From NCBI GenBank assembly GCA_016873615.1, contig VGWX01000015.1, forward strand, positions 1 to 40,539: a stretch of DNA of 40,539 nucleotides, read 5' to 3'. This DNA comes from Nitrospira sp. (lineage in GTDB: Bacteria > Nitrospirota > Thermodesulfovibrionia > Thermodesulfovibrionales > SM23-35). Below the pieces are notes generated by a model. The model had not been told where the DNA came from and did not search any database. It was given only the letters and a program-made list of their open reading frames with translations. Positions 32,520 to 40,443 of the stretch are shown here, piece by piece (the first letter of the stretch is position 1; the number at the start of each line of letters is the position of its first letter). The translations under genes were made by a program, and so were the position numbers.

Positions 32520-33272
32520 ATGAATACACACGGGTTGGGATATACGCACGAGCAGCGCTACGGGATGATAACTTCACTTTCAATTCATACTATTATCTTC
32601 ATGCTGTTTTTTGTGCTCTCTCTTATGAAAAGCAGTAATGACGTTAAAACATTTTATATCCAGTTTTCCCAGATGGGTGAAGAAACGCCTCAGGCAGTTC
32701 AACCCGCCAGAGAAATAAAGAAACCCAGGGCTGTTGAGCCGTTGAAAGAAGCAAGAAGGGAAGAGGTACGGGAAGAAACTCCAAAGATTAAAGATACCCC
32801 TGCTGAAGAGCATGAGGCAGTTATAAGGAATGAGGTAACAGAAAGCCCTGATTCCGTCAAAGTGGCAAGCGCTCCAGAACCTGCATCGCAGCCACAGGAA
32901 ACTCCGTATCAGAGCGGTGGAAGCGGAAGCACAGTCAGTAATGTCTCATATAGCGCACCGTCCGGCGGTGCCGGCATGATGGAGACAGAGTTCGGTTCGA
33001 GCGGAGCTCCCGCTTTTTTAAGAAGACAGATGCCTGCTTATCCCATGATGGCAAAGAAGCTCGGCAAACAGGGCAAGGTTGTGTTACGCCTCTACATAAA
33101 TGAAAAAGGGAGACTGCTCAATGTTGAAGTTGTTGAACCGGCAGGCTACGGTTTTACGGAATCTGCTGTGGAGGCGGTGAAGATGTCAACCTTTTCCCCT
33201 GCGCATGAAAAAGGAACAAGCATTGCATCAAAGGCTCTGCTCACCATCCGTTTTGTATTGAAGAAGAGCTGA
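32520..33272 (+). CDS. tonB: TonB energy transducer
   Basis: 250-residue TonB protein. A single N-terminal transmembrane helix (ITSLSIHTIIFMLFFVLSLM, about 17-36, with the His found in TonB anchors) is followed by a Pro/Glu/Lys-rich spacer (about 55-130), a Ser/Gly-rich stretch, and the C-terminal TonB domain (about 165-250: RQMPAYPMMAKKLGKQGKVV, GRLLNVEVVEPAGYGFTESA). It couples the proton motive force through ExbB-ExbD to outer-membrane receptors; three receptors lie nearby. It is first in tonB-exbB-exbD. Confidence 0.93.
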   Translation: MNTHGLGYTHEQRYGMITSLSIHTIIFMLFFVLSLMKSSNDVKTFYIQFSQMGEETPQAVQPAREIKKPRAVEPLKEARREEVREETPKIKDTPAEEHEAVIRNEVTESPDSVKVASAPEPASQPQETPYQSGGSGSTVSNVSYSAPSGGAGMMETEFGSSGAPAFLRRQMPAYPMMAKKLGKQGKVVLRLYINEKGRLLNVEVVEPAGYGFTESAVEAVKMSTFSPAHEKGTSIASKALLTIRFVLKKS

Positions 33273-33293
33273 TATGAAAAAGGAGATATCTGT

Positions 33294-33728
33294 ATGGAAT
33301 GGCTTTCAGCAATAGTAGATTACGGGGTAATCGGACTTCTTGTAATCATGAGTATCATAGCAGTTTCGGTCGCGGTGGAAAGGATGCTTGTATACCGGAA
33401 TATCAGACTTGAAGATTTTTCTGATAGAAAAATGCTGGAGATATATCTCACAAAGAAACTGCACATCATAGCTACAATCGGCAGCAATGCGCCGTATATA
33501 GGACTGCTTGGAACTGTGCTCGGCATTATGCTCACCTTTTACACAATTGGCAAGGAAGGGCTCATAGATACGAGCAAGATAATGACCGGACTTGCCCTCG
33601 CACTGAAGGCAACGGCGATAGGGCTTGTCGTCGCCATTCCCTCAATTACCTTTTATAACTTTCTCCTGAGAAAGGTGAAAGTACTTGTCGCAGAATGGGA
33701 GACCATGAATGGAAGAAAAAGAATTTGA
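33294..33728 (+). CDS. exbB: ExbB/TolQ/MotA-type proton channel protein
   Basis: 144-residue inner-membrane protein, shorter than E. coli ExbB (244) as in many compact ExbB proteins. Hydrophobic helices at about 10-27 ([20 protein letters not shown]), 62-82 ([20 protein letters not shown]) and 100-122 ([20 protein letters not shown]) carry the conserved GLLGTVLG and [11 protein letters not shown] motifs. RBS AGGAG is eight bases upstream. It overlaps exbD by 20 bases. Confidence 0.93.
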   Translation: MEWLSAIVDYGVIGLLVIMSIIAVSVAVERMLVYRNIRLEDFSDRKMLEIYLTKKLHIIATIGSNAPYIGLLGTVLGIMLTFYTIGKEGLIDTSKIMTGLALALKATAIGLVVAIPSITFYNFLLRKVKVLVAEWETMNGRKRI

Positions 33729-34104
33729 TTATATGAATGTCATCCCGCTGGTGGATGTGATGCTCGTGCTGCTCACGATCGTCCTTACCACATCGACGTT
33801 CATCGCCTCGGGAATGATAAACGTATCGTTGCCGAAGGCCTCTGCCGAACATAAGGAGATTCTGAAAAACCAGACAATATCCATACATAAGGACGGGACG
33901 ATCTATTTCAATGCCGCTCCTATGACACTTGATCATCTGAAAGAGAACGTAATCCGTCTTGATAAGGAAACACCTATTGTGATCCGCGCTGACAGGGACA
34001 TCAGGCTTCAGGTATTTGTGGATGTCCTGGATATTATCAATAACCTCGGCTTCAGGAAAGTTGCAATTCAGACAGAAAAAGGAGGTGATGGGAATAAGAG
34101 TTGA
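33709..34104 (+). CDS. exbD: ExbD biopolymer transport protein
   Basis: 131-residue partner of ExbB. One N-terminal transmembrane helix with the essential Asp in [17 protein letters not shown] (Asp near residue 16), then a periplasmic domain with [31 protein letters not shown], typical of ExbD. It starts within exbB. Its last codons (GGDGNKS) lie at the start of the region resembling the leader at 27203, so the stop codon sits beside element B copy 2. Confidence 0.93.
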   Translation: MEEKEFDYMNVIPLVDVMLVLLTIVLTTSTFIASGMINVSLPKASAEHKEILKNQTISIHKDGTIYFNAAPMTLDHLKENVIRLDKETPIVIRADRDIRLQVFVDVLDIINNLGFRKVAIQTEKGGDGNKS

Positions 34105-34248
34105 GAATTGAGATCAGAAGCTCATAAATAATCAGGGCAGGGCTAACCCCTGGAAGGATCCCCTGCCCCGGAGGGCAACGCTTACTACACGTCATCCCCA
34201 TCTCATTGTATCACAAAGGGGGTGACAGAAAAATATCAGGAGGGATAT
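34105..34248 (+). promoter_or_regulatory. Structured leader of TonB receptor 3, element B copy 2
   Basis: Aligns with 27203-27380. Stem GGGCAGGG (34135-34142) with CCCTGCCC (34161-34168) is conserved, as are GGGCAACGC and the ACAAAGGGGGTGA before the RBS. The enclosed GCTAACCCCTGGAAGGAT resembles the GCTAACCCTCCGGAGGAT core of element A, hinting that A and B are related. Confidence 0.55.
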
Positions 34249-36279
34249 ATGTATATGAGAATGTTGTGCATGATCTTACTGTCACTATTCATTTCGGTAA
34301 ACACATATGCCGCAGAGGTAGAGAAGAAGCAGGAAGATAAAAAAGCATATGCGATGGAGGAAATTGTTGTAACCGAGAGCAAGATTCCACAGACAGAAGA
34401 AAACATCACACAGAAGATAGATGTGATAACTCAGGAAGAGATTGAACGCACGAACTACAACAACAGGAACATCTCTGAGATGTTCCTGTATCAGCCCGGC
34501 ACATTTATCAGTGTGCTGTCACGCAATGACGCCAACTGGGGCTCATATGGCGGTCTAGGCCCGAAATATAATGTCTATCTTCTGGATGGGCTTCCGATAG
34601 ACTCTTTTGTTGACACCATGAGCCTTGATCCGTGGATACTTGAGCGGGCAGAGGTCCATAGAGGACCCGCTTCTGTAATGTACCCTAACTACCTGAATAT
34701 GGACTTTGCCGGGAATGAGGCCCCTTTGGCAGGAATCACCAACCTGATTCTCAAGGATAAGATTGAAATACCGCAGACCAGGATCCAGCTCGGATACGGT
34801 TCATGGAATACCCTGAATGCCAAGCTCTATAATCAGGGCAGCAAGGGAGATTTTCATTATTTCATCGGCGCCAACTATGAGCAGTCGGATTATACTGATT
34901 ATGGGACGGATCCTTCCTGGCTGAATATGATCGATAATCCGGAGTATAAAAAGACCAAGCTCTATTTCAAGACTACATACTTTATAGAGCCGGACAAACA
35001 GTCAGTATCGCTTTTTGCCAACCATACACAGCACACCGGCGATGCAGGAAGGCCGAACAGGGGGTTCGACCACATCTATGATACTATCAACGCAGCATAT
35101 AAAAACCAGATCGATGACGCATGGAACCTGCAATTAAAAGTTGGATACCGTTACTATAACCGAAGCTGGGAAGAGGATAATTTTCCCGATTTAAGCCTTC
35201 GTGAAAAAGATGCCGTCAAACAAAACATCATCCCTGCTGATCTGGCAGTAAACTTCAAGCATCTTGGAAAAAGTGTCCTCACCTTTGGAACAGACTTTCA
35301 GTATGCCGACTATAAGACCACAGCAGAAGTAGACGGAGAGAAATCGACCGGCAATAAGGTCGATGCCATGAGCGCCGGGGTCTATGTCCAGGAAAAATTT
35401 GTATACGACAAATGGGTTTTCCGTGCAGGCGGCAGATACAGCTATACCAAACATGAATATGATTTGATCGGTGGAACAGAGCCTGCTGACGAGAACAAAT
35501 CATGGGATAAATTTCTCTGGAGCGCGGGGATGAGGTATAATGCCATGCCATCTCTTGCATTCTTTGCAAATGCAGGGAAAAGCTATCTCATACCGTCAGC
35601 AAAATCCGTTGGCGGTACACTCAGCCCCGATGATATTGGAGTGCCCGGCATGAACGGACAGCTGCCGAATCCGAACCTCAATCCGGAAAGCGGGATCGGA
35701 TATGACATAGGAACAGAAATCACACCAATAGAGAATCTCTATGTCGGAATCCGTGGTTTTTACAATGTGGTTGATGATGCAATAGTGGAGAACCGCGTGA
35801 GCGAAGATCCATCACAGAGCCAGTCGGTGAACGCAGGAAAAGCCAAATCCATTGGCGCTGAGATTGAGATCAAACAGTGGCTGAACAAATACGTTTCATG
35901 GTTTGCCAATTACACATATACACACACTAAAATCGAAAATGATGTAGACCCTGACCAGGATGGAAGCGAAGTAACGTTTGTCCCGAACTCTGTAGCCAAC
36001 TTAGGGATTACTGCGAATCTTCCATATGATATAACGGTCTCTCCGTACCTCCATGCAGTCGGCAAATACTATGACAGCACATCAAAGAGCGGAAGACAGA
36101 AGTTCGGCCCGTACGAGATCGTGAATATAAAAGCCGGAATGGCTCTTTTGAAAACGAAAGCCTATCAGGCAAATTTAAACGTGGATCTGAATAATGTAAC
36201 AGACAAGAAATTTGAAATGCCCTGGCAGTTCCAGGACCCTGGATTCAATGCACATGCAAGCATAGAGATCGTTTTTTAA
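34249..36279 (+). CDS. TonB-dependent outer-membrane receptor 3
   Basis: 676-residue receptor. Signal peptide (MYMRMLCMILLSLFISVNTYA), charged Glu/Lys stretch and TonB-box-like MEEIVVTESKI, then a plug with ISEMFLYQPGTFISVLSRND, YNVYLLDGLPIDSFVDTMS, LERAEVHRGPASVMYPN and a divergent GITNLILK. The barrel ends NAHASIEIVF. ATG 34249 lies four bases after the RBS AGGAGGG; ATG 34255 is possible, and an in-frame GTG at 34222 lies within the leader. It follows exbD and precedes the ABC importer, so all may serve one ligand. Confidence 0.92.
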   Translation: MYMRMLCMILLSLFISVNTYAAEVEKKQEDKKAYAMEEIVVTESKIPQTEENITQKIDVITQEEIERTNYNNRNISEMFLYQPGTFISVLSRNDANWGSYGGLGPKYNVYLLDGLPIDSFVDTMSLDPWILERAEVHRGPASVMYPNYLNMDFAGNEAPLAGITNLILKDKIEIPQTRIQLGYGSWNTLNAKLYNQGSKGDFHYFIGANYEQSDYTDYGTDPSWLNMIDNPEYKKTKLYFKTTYFIEPDKQSVSLFANHTQHTGDAGRPNRGFDHIYDTINAAYKNQIDDAWNLQLKVGYRYYNRSWEEDNFPDLSLREKDAVKQNIIPADLAVNFKHLGKSVLTFGTDFQYADYKTTAEVDGEKSTGNKVDAMSAGVYVQEKFVYDKWVFRAGGRYSYTKHEYDLIGGTEPADENKSWDKFLWSAGMRYNAMPSLAFFANAGKSYLIPSAKSVGGTLSPDDIGVPGMNGQLPNPNLNPESGIGYDIGTEITPIENLYVGIRGFYNVVDDAIVENRVSEDPSQSQSVNAGKAKSIGAEIEIKQWLNKYVSWFANYTYTHTKIENDVDPDQDGSEVTFVPNSVANLGITANLPYDITVSPYLHAVGKYYDSTSKSGRQKFGPYEIVNIKAGMALLKTKAYQANLNVDLNNVTDKKFEMPWQFQDPGFNAHASIEIVF

Positions 36280-36287
36280 AATAAGTG

Positions 36288-36323
36288 ACAGGCACCACCA
36301 CAGATACCAGTGGTGGTGTCTGT
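36288..36323 (+). terminator. Strong 14-base hairpin after TonB receptor 3
   Basis: ACAGGCACCACCAC (36288-36301) and GTGGTGGTGTCTGT (36310-36323) pair throughout, with one wobble and an eight-base loop. No T-run follows, so it may stabilise or process the receptor mRNA rather than terminate fully, letting less transcript reach the ABC genes. Confidence 0.6.
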
Positions 36324-36339
36324 GATTCAATAGATGTAA

Positions 36340-37365
36340 ATGAATAAGAAAATAAAATCAGGCATAATATTTTTTCTGATAATGGCAACAAATCTCTCTT
36401 TGTCTTACTCACCGGTGTTGGCTTCCGGTAAGAATGATGTGCCCATAACGGTTACGGATTTCCGTGGTAAAACTCTCACGTTTAGTAAGCCGGCACAACG
36501 CATAGTCTGTCTTATAGAAAGCGCTTTAAGCGGAATATATATGCTCGGCGCTGAAAAACAGGTCGTTGGAATTTCTGCAAATATTTATCAGGGGAATGTC
36601 TATCCCTACTATGCTGCAATGGATCAAAGAATTAAAAATAAGACCGTTCCTGCTCCCGGCAATTGGGACTTTGTAAATATAGAGAGCGTGATCGCATTGA
36701 AACCTGATGTGGTAATTATCTGGTCAAAGCAGACAGAATCGATTGCTGCCCTTGAGGAGCGTGGCCTTCATGTCTTCGGAGTATTTATTGAGAAGAAGGA
36801 GGATGTTTATAGGGAGATCATAGAACTTGGGAAACTAACCGGGAAATCACAACGGGCACAGGAGCTTGTTGAATATACAAAAAAAGAGATTGAGCGATTC
36901 AACAAACGTGTCAAAGCGATTCCGGAAGAAAAACGTCAGAGGATCTACTATATGTGGGCACAGGGAAATCTCGAGACATCCTGCGGTAGAAGTACTGTTC
37001 AGGATCTGATCCACCTCGCCGGCGGGAAAAATGTATGTGGATTAATTGACAATGAACATATGGTAGTCAATATGGAGCAGATTATGGCATGGAATCCGGA
37101 TGTTATTGTGATGTGGTATAACGAAAAGAAAAATCCTTCCGACATAATCAATGATGAACACTGGAAATTAATACGAGCCGTGAAAGAGAGACGAGTTCAT
37201 GAATTTCCCGAGATATTTCTCTGCGATCTCTGGACTTTAAAGTTCACATATGCTGTAAAGATGGTTGCAAAGTGGACTTATCCTGAGTTGTTCAGAGACA
37301 TCGACCTGGAAAGGGAAAAGAAAACTATGCTCCGGATGCTCTACGGCAAAAAAACAGGAAATTGA
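36340..37365 (+). CDS. Fe/B12/metal-chelate ABC importer, periplasmic binding protein
   Basis: 341-residue protein of the FecB/BtuF/CeuE family (Peripla_BP_2). Signal peptide (IIFFLIMATNLSLSYSPVLA) without a lipobox, so probably soluble. Blocks: ITVTDFRGKTLTFSKPAQRI, IESVIALKPDVVIIW, GRSTVQDLIHLAGGKNVC, and MAWNPDVIVMW. It heads a three-gene importer. Cargo could be a siderophore, corrinoid, heme or Ni-chelate. Helicobacter uses members of this family (CeuE/NiuB) for nickel, which suits the island. Confidence 0.88.
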   Translation: MNKKIKSGIIFFLIMATNLSLSYSPVLASGKNDVPITVTDFRGKTLTFSKPAQRIVCLIESALSGIYMLGAEKQVVGISANIYQGNVYPYYAAMDQRIKNKTVPAPGNWDFVNIESVIALKPDVVIIWSKQTESIAALEERGLHVFGVFIEKKEDVYREIIELGKLTGKSQRAQELVEYTKKEIERFNKRVKAIPEEKRQRIYYMWAQGNLETSCGRSTVQDLIHLAGGKNVCGLIDNEHMVVNMEQIMAWNPDVIVMWYNEKKNPSDIINDEHWKLIRAVKERRVHEFPEIFLCDLWTLKFTYAVKMVAKWTYPELFRDIDLEREKKTMLRMLYGKKTGN

Positions 37366-37372
37366 TCGTCTG

Positions 37373-38383
37373 ATGTCTATTCCGAACAGGACCTTCTTCT
37401 ATATCATACCCCTCCCTTTGATAATAATGTCACTTTTCATCGGACCTTCAGATGTTATAACTTCACAGGACATTCTGGCATGGATGCAGAATAAAATTAT
37501 ACAGGCGCCTTCATTGAATCAGGACAAACTTGAGATGGTCGAGGCCATTGTCTTTAATGTAAGGCTTCCTCGGGTGATATTGGCTTTTCTGATTGGTTCG
37601 GCGCTGACTGTTTCCGGTAATTCATTTCAGGCGCTGTTCAGGAATCCACTCGTATCACCCGACATTCTTGGCCTTTCAGCAGGCGCAGCATTCGGAGCTG
37701 CCCTTGCACTCGTTTTCCACATCCTGCCCTTACAATTAACGGCATTTGTTTTTGGTTTGTTGGCAGTCGGACTTAGCTATTTTCTTGCCCTTACGAGAAA
37801 AGGCGTCTCTACGGTATCACTTATTCTTGCCGGGATTATTGTGTCGGGCATATTTACTGCATTGCTTACAGTTGTCCAGTTTCTGACAGACCCCTTTAAA
37901 CTCCAGACGATCGTCCATTGGACAATGGGCAATCTTCACAATGCGAGCTGGTCAAAAGTGAAATCTTCGGTACTTCCTATACTCTTAGGAATAATATGGT
38001 TGTTTATTATCAGGTGGCGTATGAATGTTATTGCCCTTGGCGACGAGGAGACCAGAGCTGTAGGCCTGAATCCTGAACAGGAAAAGATAATGATATTGCT
38101 CCCTGCAACGCTTATAGCATCTGCGTCTGTGGCTGTTGCCGGTGTTATTGGAATGGTAGGCCTTGCCTTTCCGCATATGGTGAGGATGATGACAGGACCG
38201 GATAACAGAAAAACCCAGCCCGTTTCGATAGCATTCGGTGGATCTTTCCTCCTGCTCGTGGATGATTTCTGCAGAACCATAACTTCTTTCGAGATACCCA
38301 TCGGAATATTTACAACCCTGATCGGAGGGCCTTTCTTTGTCTATCTTCTTAAAAAATCCCGCATGGTCTTCAGGGAGTCGTAA
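37373..38383 (+). CDS. FecCD/BtuC-family ABC permease
   Basis: 336-residue polytopic permease with many hydrophobic helices. Hallmarks: VRLPRVILAFLIGSALTVSG, FQALFRNPLVSPDILGLSAG, the ATPase-contact loop region ALGDEETRAVGLNPEQ, and VAGVIGMVGLAFPHMVRMM. ATG 37373 was selected from family alignment by eye; it sits 7 bases after the binding-protein stop, and longer in-frame starts lie within that gene. Probably forms a homodimer with the next ATPase. Confidence 0.92.
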   Translation: MSIPNRTFFYIIPLPLIIMSLFIGPSDVITSQDILAWMQNKIIQAPSLNQDKLEMVEAIVFNVRLPRVILAFLIGSALTVSGNSFQALFRNPLVSPDILGLSAGAAFGAALALVFHILPLQLTAFVFGLLAVGLSYFLALTRKGVSTVSLILAGIIVSGIFTALLTVVQFLTDPFKLQTIVHWTMGNLHNASWSKVKSSVLPILLGIIWLFIIRWRMNVIALGDEETRAVGLNPEQEKIMILLPATLIASASVAVAGVIGMVGLAFPHMVRMMTGPDNRKTQPVSIAFGGSFLLLVDDFCRTITSFEIPIGIFTTLIGGPFFVYLLKKSRMVFRES

Positions 38384-38386
38384 CCT

Positions 38387-39142
38387 ATGGGAATTTCCGT
38401 GAAAGATCTCAGTTTTAGCTATGGGACAACCATGGTTCTCCATAACATAGAGCTAAATGCAGCTGAGGGAAAATTTACCGTACTCCTTGGGAAAAACGGA
38501 AGCGGAAAGTCAACGCTTCTGAAGCTCATGGCAGGGCTCCTTCCCTGCAAGACTGGGGATATCAATATTATGGGGAAGGATATCAGACACTTAAGCATTT
38601 CCGAAAGAGCTAAGGTCATAGGATACTTGCCGCAGTTTCATACAGCAGCTTTCCCGTTCACAGTTGAAGAAGTGGTTCTGACCGGGAGGGCGTCATACGT
38701 TTTTGCTGTTCCAGGCAAAAAAGACATGGATATAACGAATGAGGCGATAAACAAAGTAGGGATATCCCATTTAAGACAACGGCCATATACAGAACTGTCA
38801 GGAGGAGAAAGACAATTGGTAATGATTGCAAGGGTACTGGCACAAGAGCCCCAGGTTATTCTGCTTGATGAACCACTTTCCCATCTTGACCTTTCAAATC
38901 AGATACGTTTCCTTGCTTTGATCAAGGAGTTGATCATGTCTGGTTTGACAGTTGTAGCAGTTTTGCATGACCCCAATATTGCTTTTATGTATGCAGATGA
39001 TTTTATGCTCATCAAGGATGGAACAATCAGAATTCTCTCTGGTGATGAAAGACCCTGGGACGCATCAATTCTGACCGATTTATACGGGGTGCATCTGGAG
39101 ACAATGCCATTCCGCGAAAGGGCATTGGTAATCCCGGGATGA
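38387..39142 (+). CDS. ABC importer ATPase (FecE/BtuD family)
   Basis: 251-residue ATPase. Walker A GKNGSGKSTLL (35-45), Q-loop GYLPQFH, signature LSGGERQLV, Walker B VILLDEPLSHLD, and the switch His in VAVLHDP are all present. It begins 3 bases after the permease and ends in an ATGA overlap with a small downstream frame. Confidence 0.94.
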   Translation: MGISVKDLSFSYGTTMVLHNIELNAAEGKFTVLLGKNGSGKSTLLKLMAGLLPCKTGDINIMGKDIRHLSISERAKVIGYLPQFHTAAFPFTVEEVVLTGRASYVFAVPGKKDMDITNEAINKVGISHLRQRPYTELSGGERQLVMIARVLAQEPQVILLDEPLSHLDLSNQIRFLALIKELIMSGLTVVAVLHDPNIAFMYADDFMLIKDGTIRILSGDERPWDASILTDLYGVHLETMPFRERALVIPG

Positions 39143-39309
39143 AAAGCTATCTTGAGATATTTTTTGTTACGGTTGAATCCTGTGAATTCATAAAATATTC
39201 CAATCTCATTGAAAATTCTCCGGGTGACATGTTCCGTTACATTATAGGCAGCAAAAGCCAATTGTTGTTCACTCAGATACTACCAACATTAGCCATGAAG
39301 CTTAACTGA
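39139..39309 (+). CDS. Possible small protein, 56 aa, coupled to the ABC ATPase
   Basis: A 56-codon frame whose ATG overlaps the ATPase stop (ATGA). The product starts MKSYLEIFFVTVESC and ends TLAMKLN. No domain or signal is recognised. Base composition is more AT-rich than in the ABC genes, resembling the following methyltransferase. It may be real by coupling or a remnant of a C-terminal domain. Confidence 0.4.
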   Translation: MKSYLEIFFVTVESCEFIKYSNLIENSPGDMFRYIIGSKSQLLFTQILPTLAMKLN

Positions 39310-39313
39310 TTGT

Positions 39314-40156
39314 ATGCGCGACTTTGAAAATAAACACCATGAGGTATTCCGGCATTTCAAATGTTGGGAAGGAATCGTACAGCCAGGGTATAATGTTGAT
39401 TTTGTTGGCGCTATCACCCGTGCATCTTTTTACAAGGGTTCATTTTGTTATAAAGATCCTTCTTTTGTTGCTGCAGATTACCCTGAATTCGATGAAGAAT
39501 ATTTCCCCTGGATAGACGTTTTAGAGTCAATTATTGCTGCAAGAGATCAATTTGTAATGATGGAGCTGGGAGCAGGTTATGGTAAATGGCTTGTTCGGGC
39601 TGCGAAAGCTTTGCGGGAAATTTCGAACATGCCTTATCTGTTAATCGGGGTAGAAGCAGAGCCGGAACATTATCAATGGATGAAAACCCACTTCCTCGAT
39701 AACGGTATTGATCCGAAAAACCATTTATTGATCGAAGCTGCGGTATCGGATCAGGACGGTCATGTCATGTTCGAAACAGGGAGAGGCGATGAACATTATG
39801 GGCATCAAATTATCATAGATGTTATTGATCCCTCTTTGTCCATAAAGGATGTTCCGGCCATTAGCCTGCATTCCCTACTTAATTCTCTTGACAAAGTTGA
39901 TTTAATTGATGTGGACGTTCAAGGGGCTGAACTGAAAATTCTAACTGCTGCAAAAGATGAACTTAACCGTAAAGTTAAACGTATACATATAGGCACGCAT
40001 AACTCTGTAATAGAAACTGGGTTACGCTCCTTTTTTTATCATATGGGATGGCAATGCCTAAATGATTATTCTTATCAGCAAGAATGTTCTACACAATATG
40101 GAATTATCAAATTTGATGACGGTGTTCAAACATGGGTTAACCTCGCTTTAGAATAA
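39314..40156 (+). CDS. FkbM-family SAM-dependent methyltransferase
   Basis: 280-residue protein. SAM-binding MMELGAGYGKWLVRAAKAL (about 77-95), the acidic end of strand 2 in LIGVEAEPEHY, and the FkbM signature DLIDVDVQGAELKIL (about 197-211) are present. FkbM enzymes O-methylate sugars, lipids or polyketides; the target here is unknown. It is AT-richer than the neighbouring transporter genes, which suggests separate acquisition. No RBS is obvious. Downstream (40166-40183) a lone 3' arm of the CCACGAAGGC hairpin (TTCGTGGCTTCCCTTTTT) remains. Confidence 0.82.
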   Translation: MRDFENKHHEVFRHFKCWEGIVQPGYNVDFVGAITRASFYKGSFCYKDPSFVAADYPEFDEEYFPWIDVLESIIAARDQFVMMELGAGYGKWLVRAAKALREISNMPYLLIGVEAEPEHYQWMKTHFLDNGIDPKNHLLIEAAVSDQDGHVMFETGRGDEHYGHQIIIDVIDPSLSIKDVPAISLHSLLNSLDKVDLIDVDVQGAELKILTAAKDELNRKVKRIHIGTHNSVIETGLRSFFYHMGWQCLNDYSYQQECSTQYGIIKFDDGVQTWVNLALE

Positions 40157-40319
40157 AGCACAGGGTTCGTGGCTTCCCTTTTTCACCCGTTTTCTTCCAA
40201 TAACTGTACTCAATTTATACTTTAGGCAGTTGTGCTCTATTGCACCGGAGATTCTTAAAAAACGATATTTTCTGAACAGTTACAAGTATGTTTGCTACTA
40301 TGGCATCACAAACAACAAC

Positions 40320-40417
40320 TTGACATTACTATAGTTCCTATGTGATTATAAAAACGTAACAAGCCACGAAGGCTTACAAGATGACCAGAAGGTCAATAAT
40401 AGCTTTCGCGGCTTTTT
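40320..40417 (+). promoter_or_regulatory. Promoter plus CCACGAAGGC hairpin leader, copy 5
   Basis: TTGACA (40320-40325), 18 bases and GATTAT with an extended TGT. The hairpin (40361-40417) begins 35 bases after the -35 box, almost the same spacing as copy 1. Outer stem AAGCCACGAAGGCT/AGCTTTCGCGGCTT (one mismatch), inner hairpin TGACC-AGAA-GGTCA, then seven T. It leads into the partial gene at 40444. Confidence 0.7.
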
Positions 40418-40443
40418 TTATTGGCCGCGGGAAAGGATATTTT

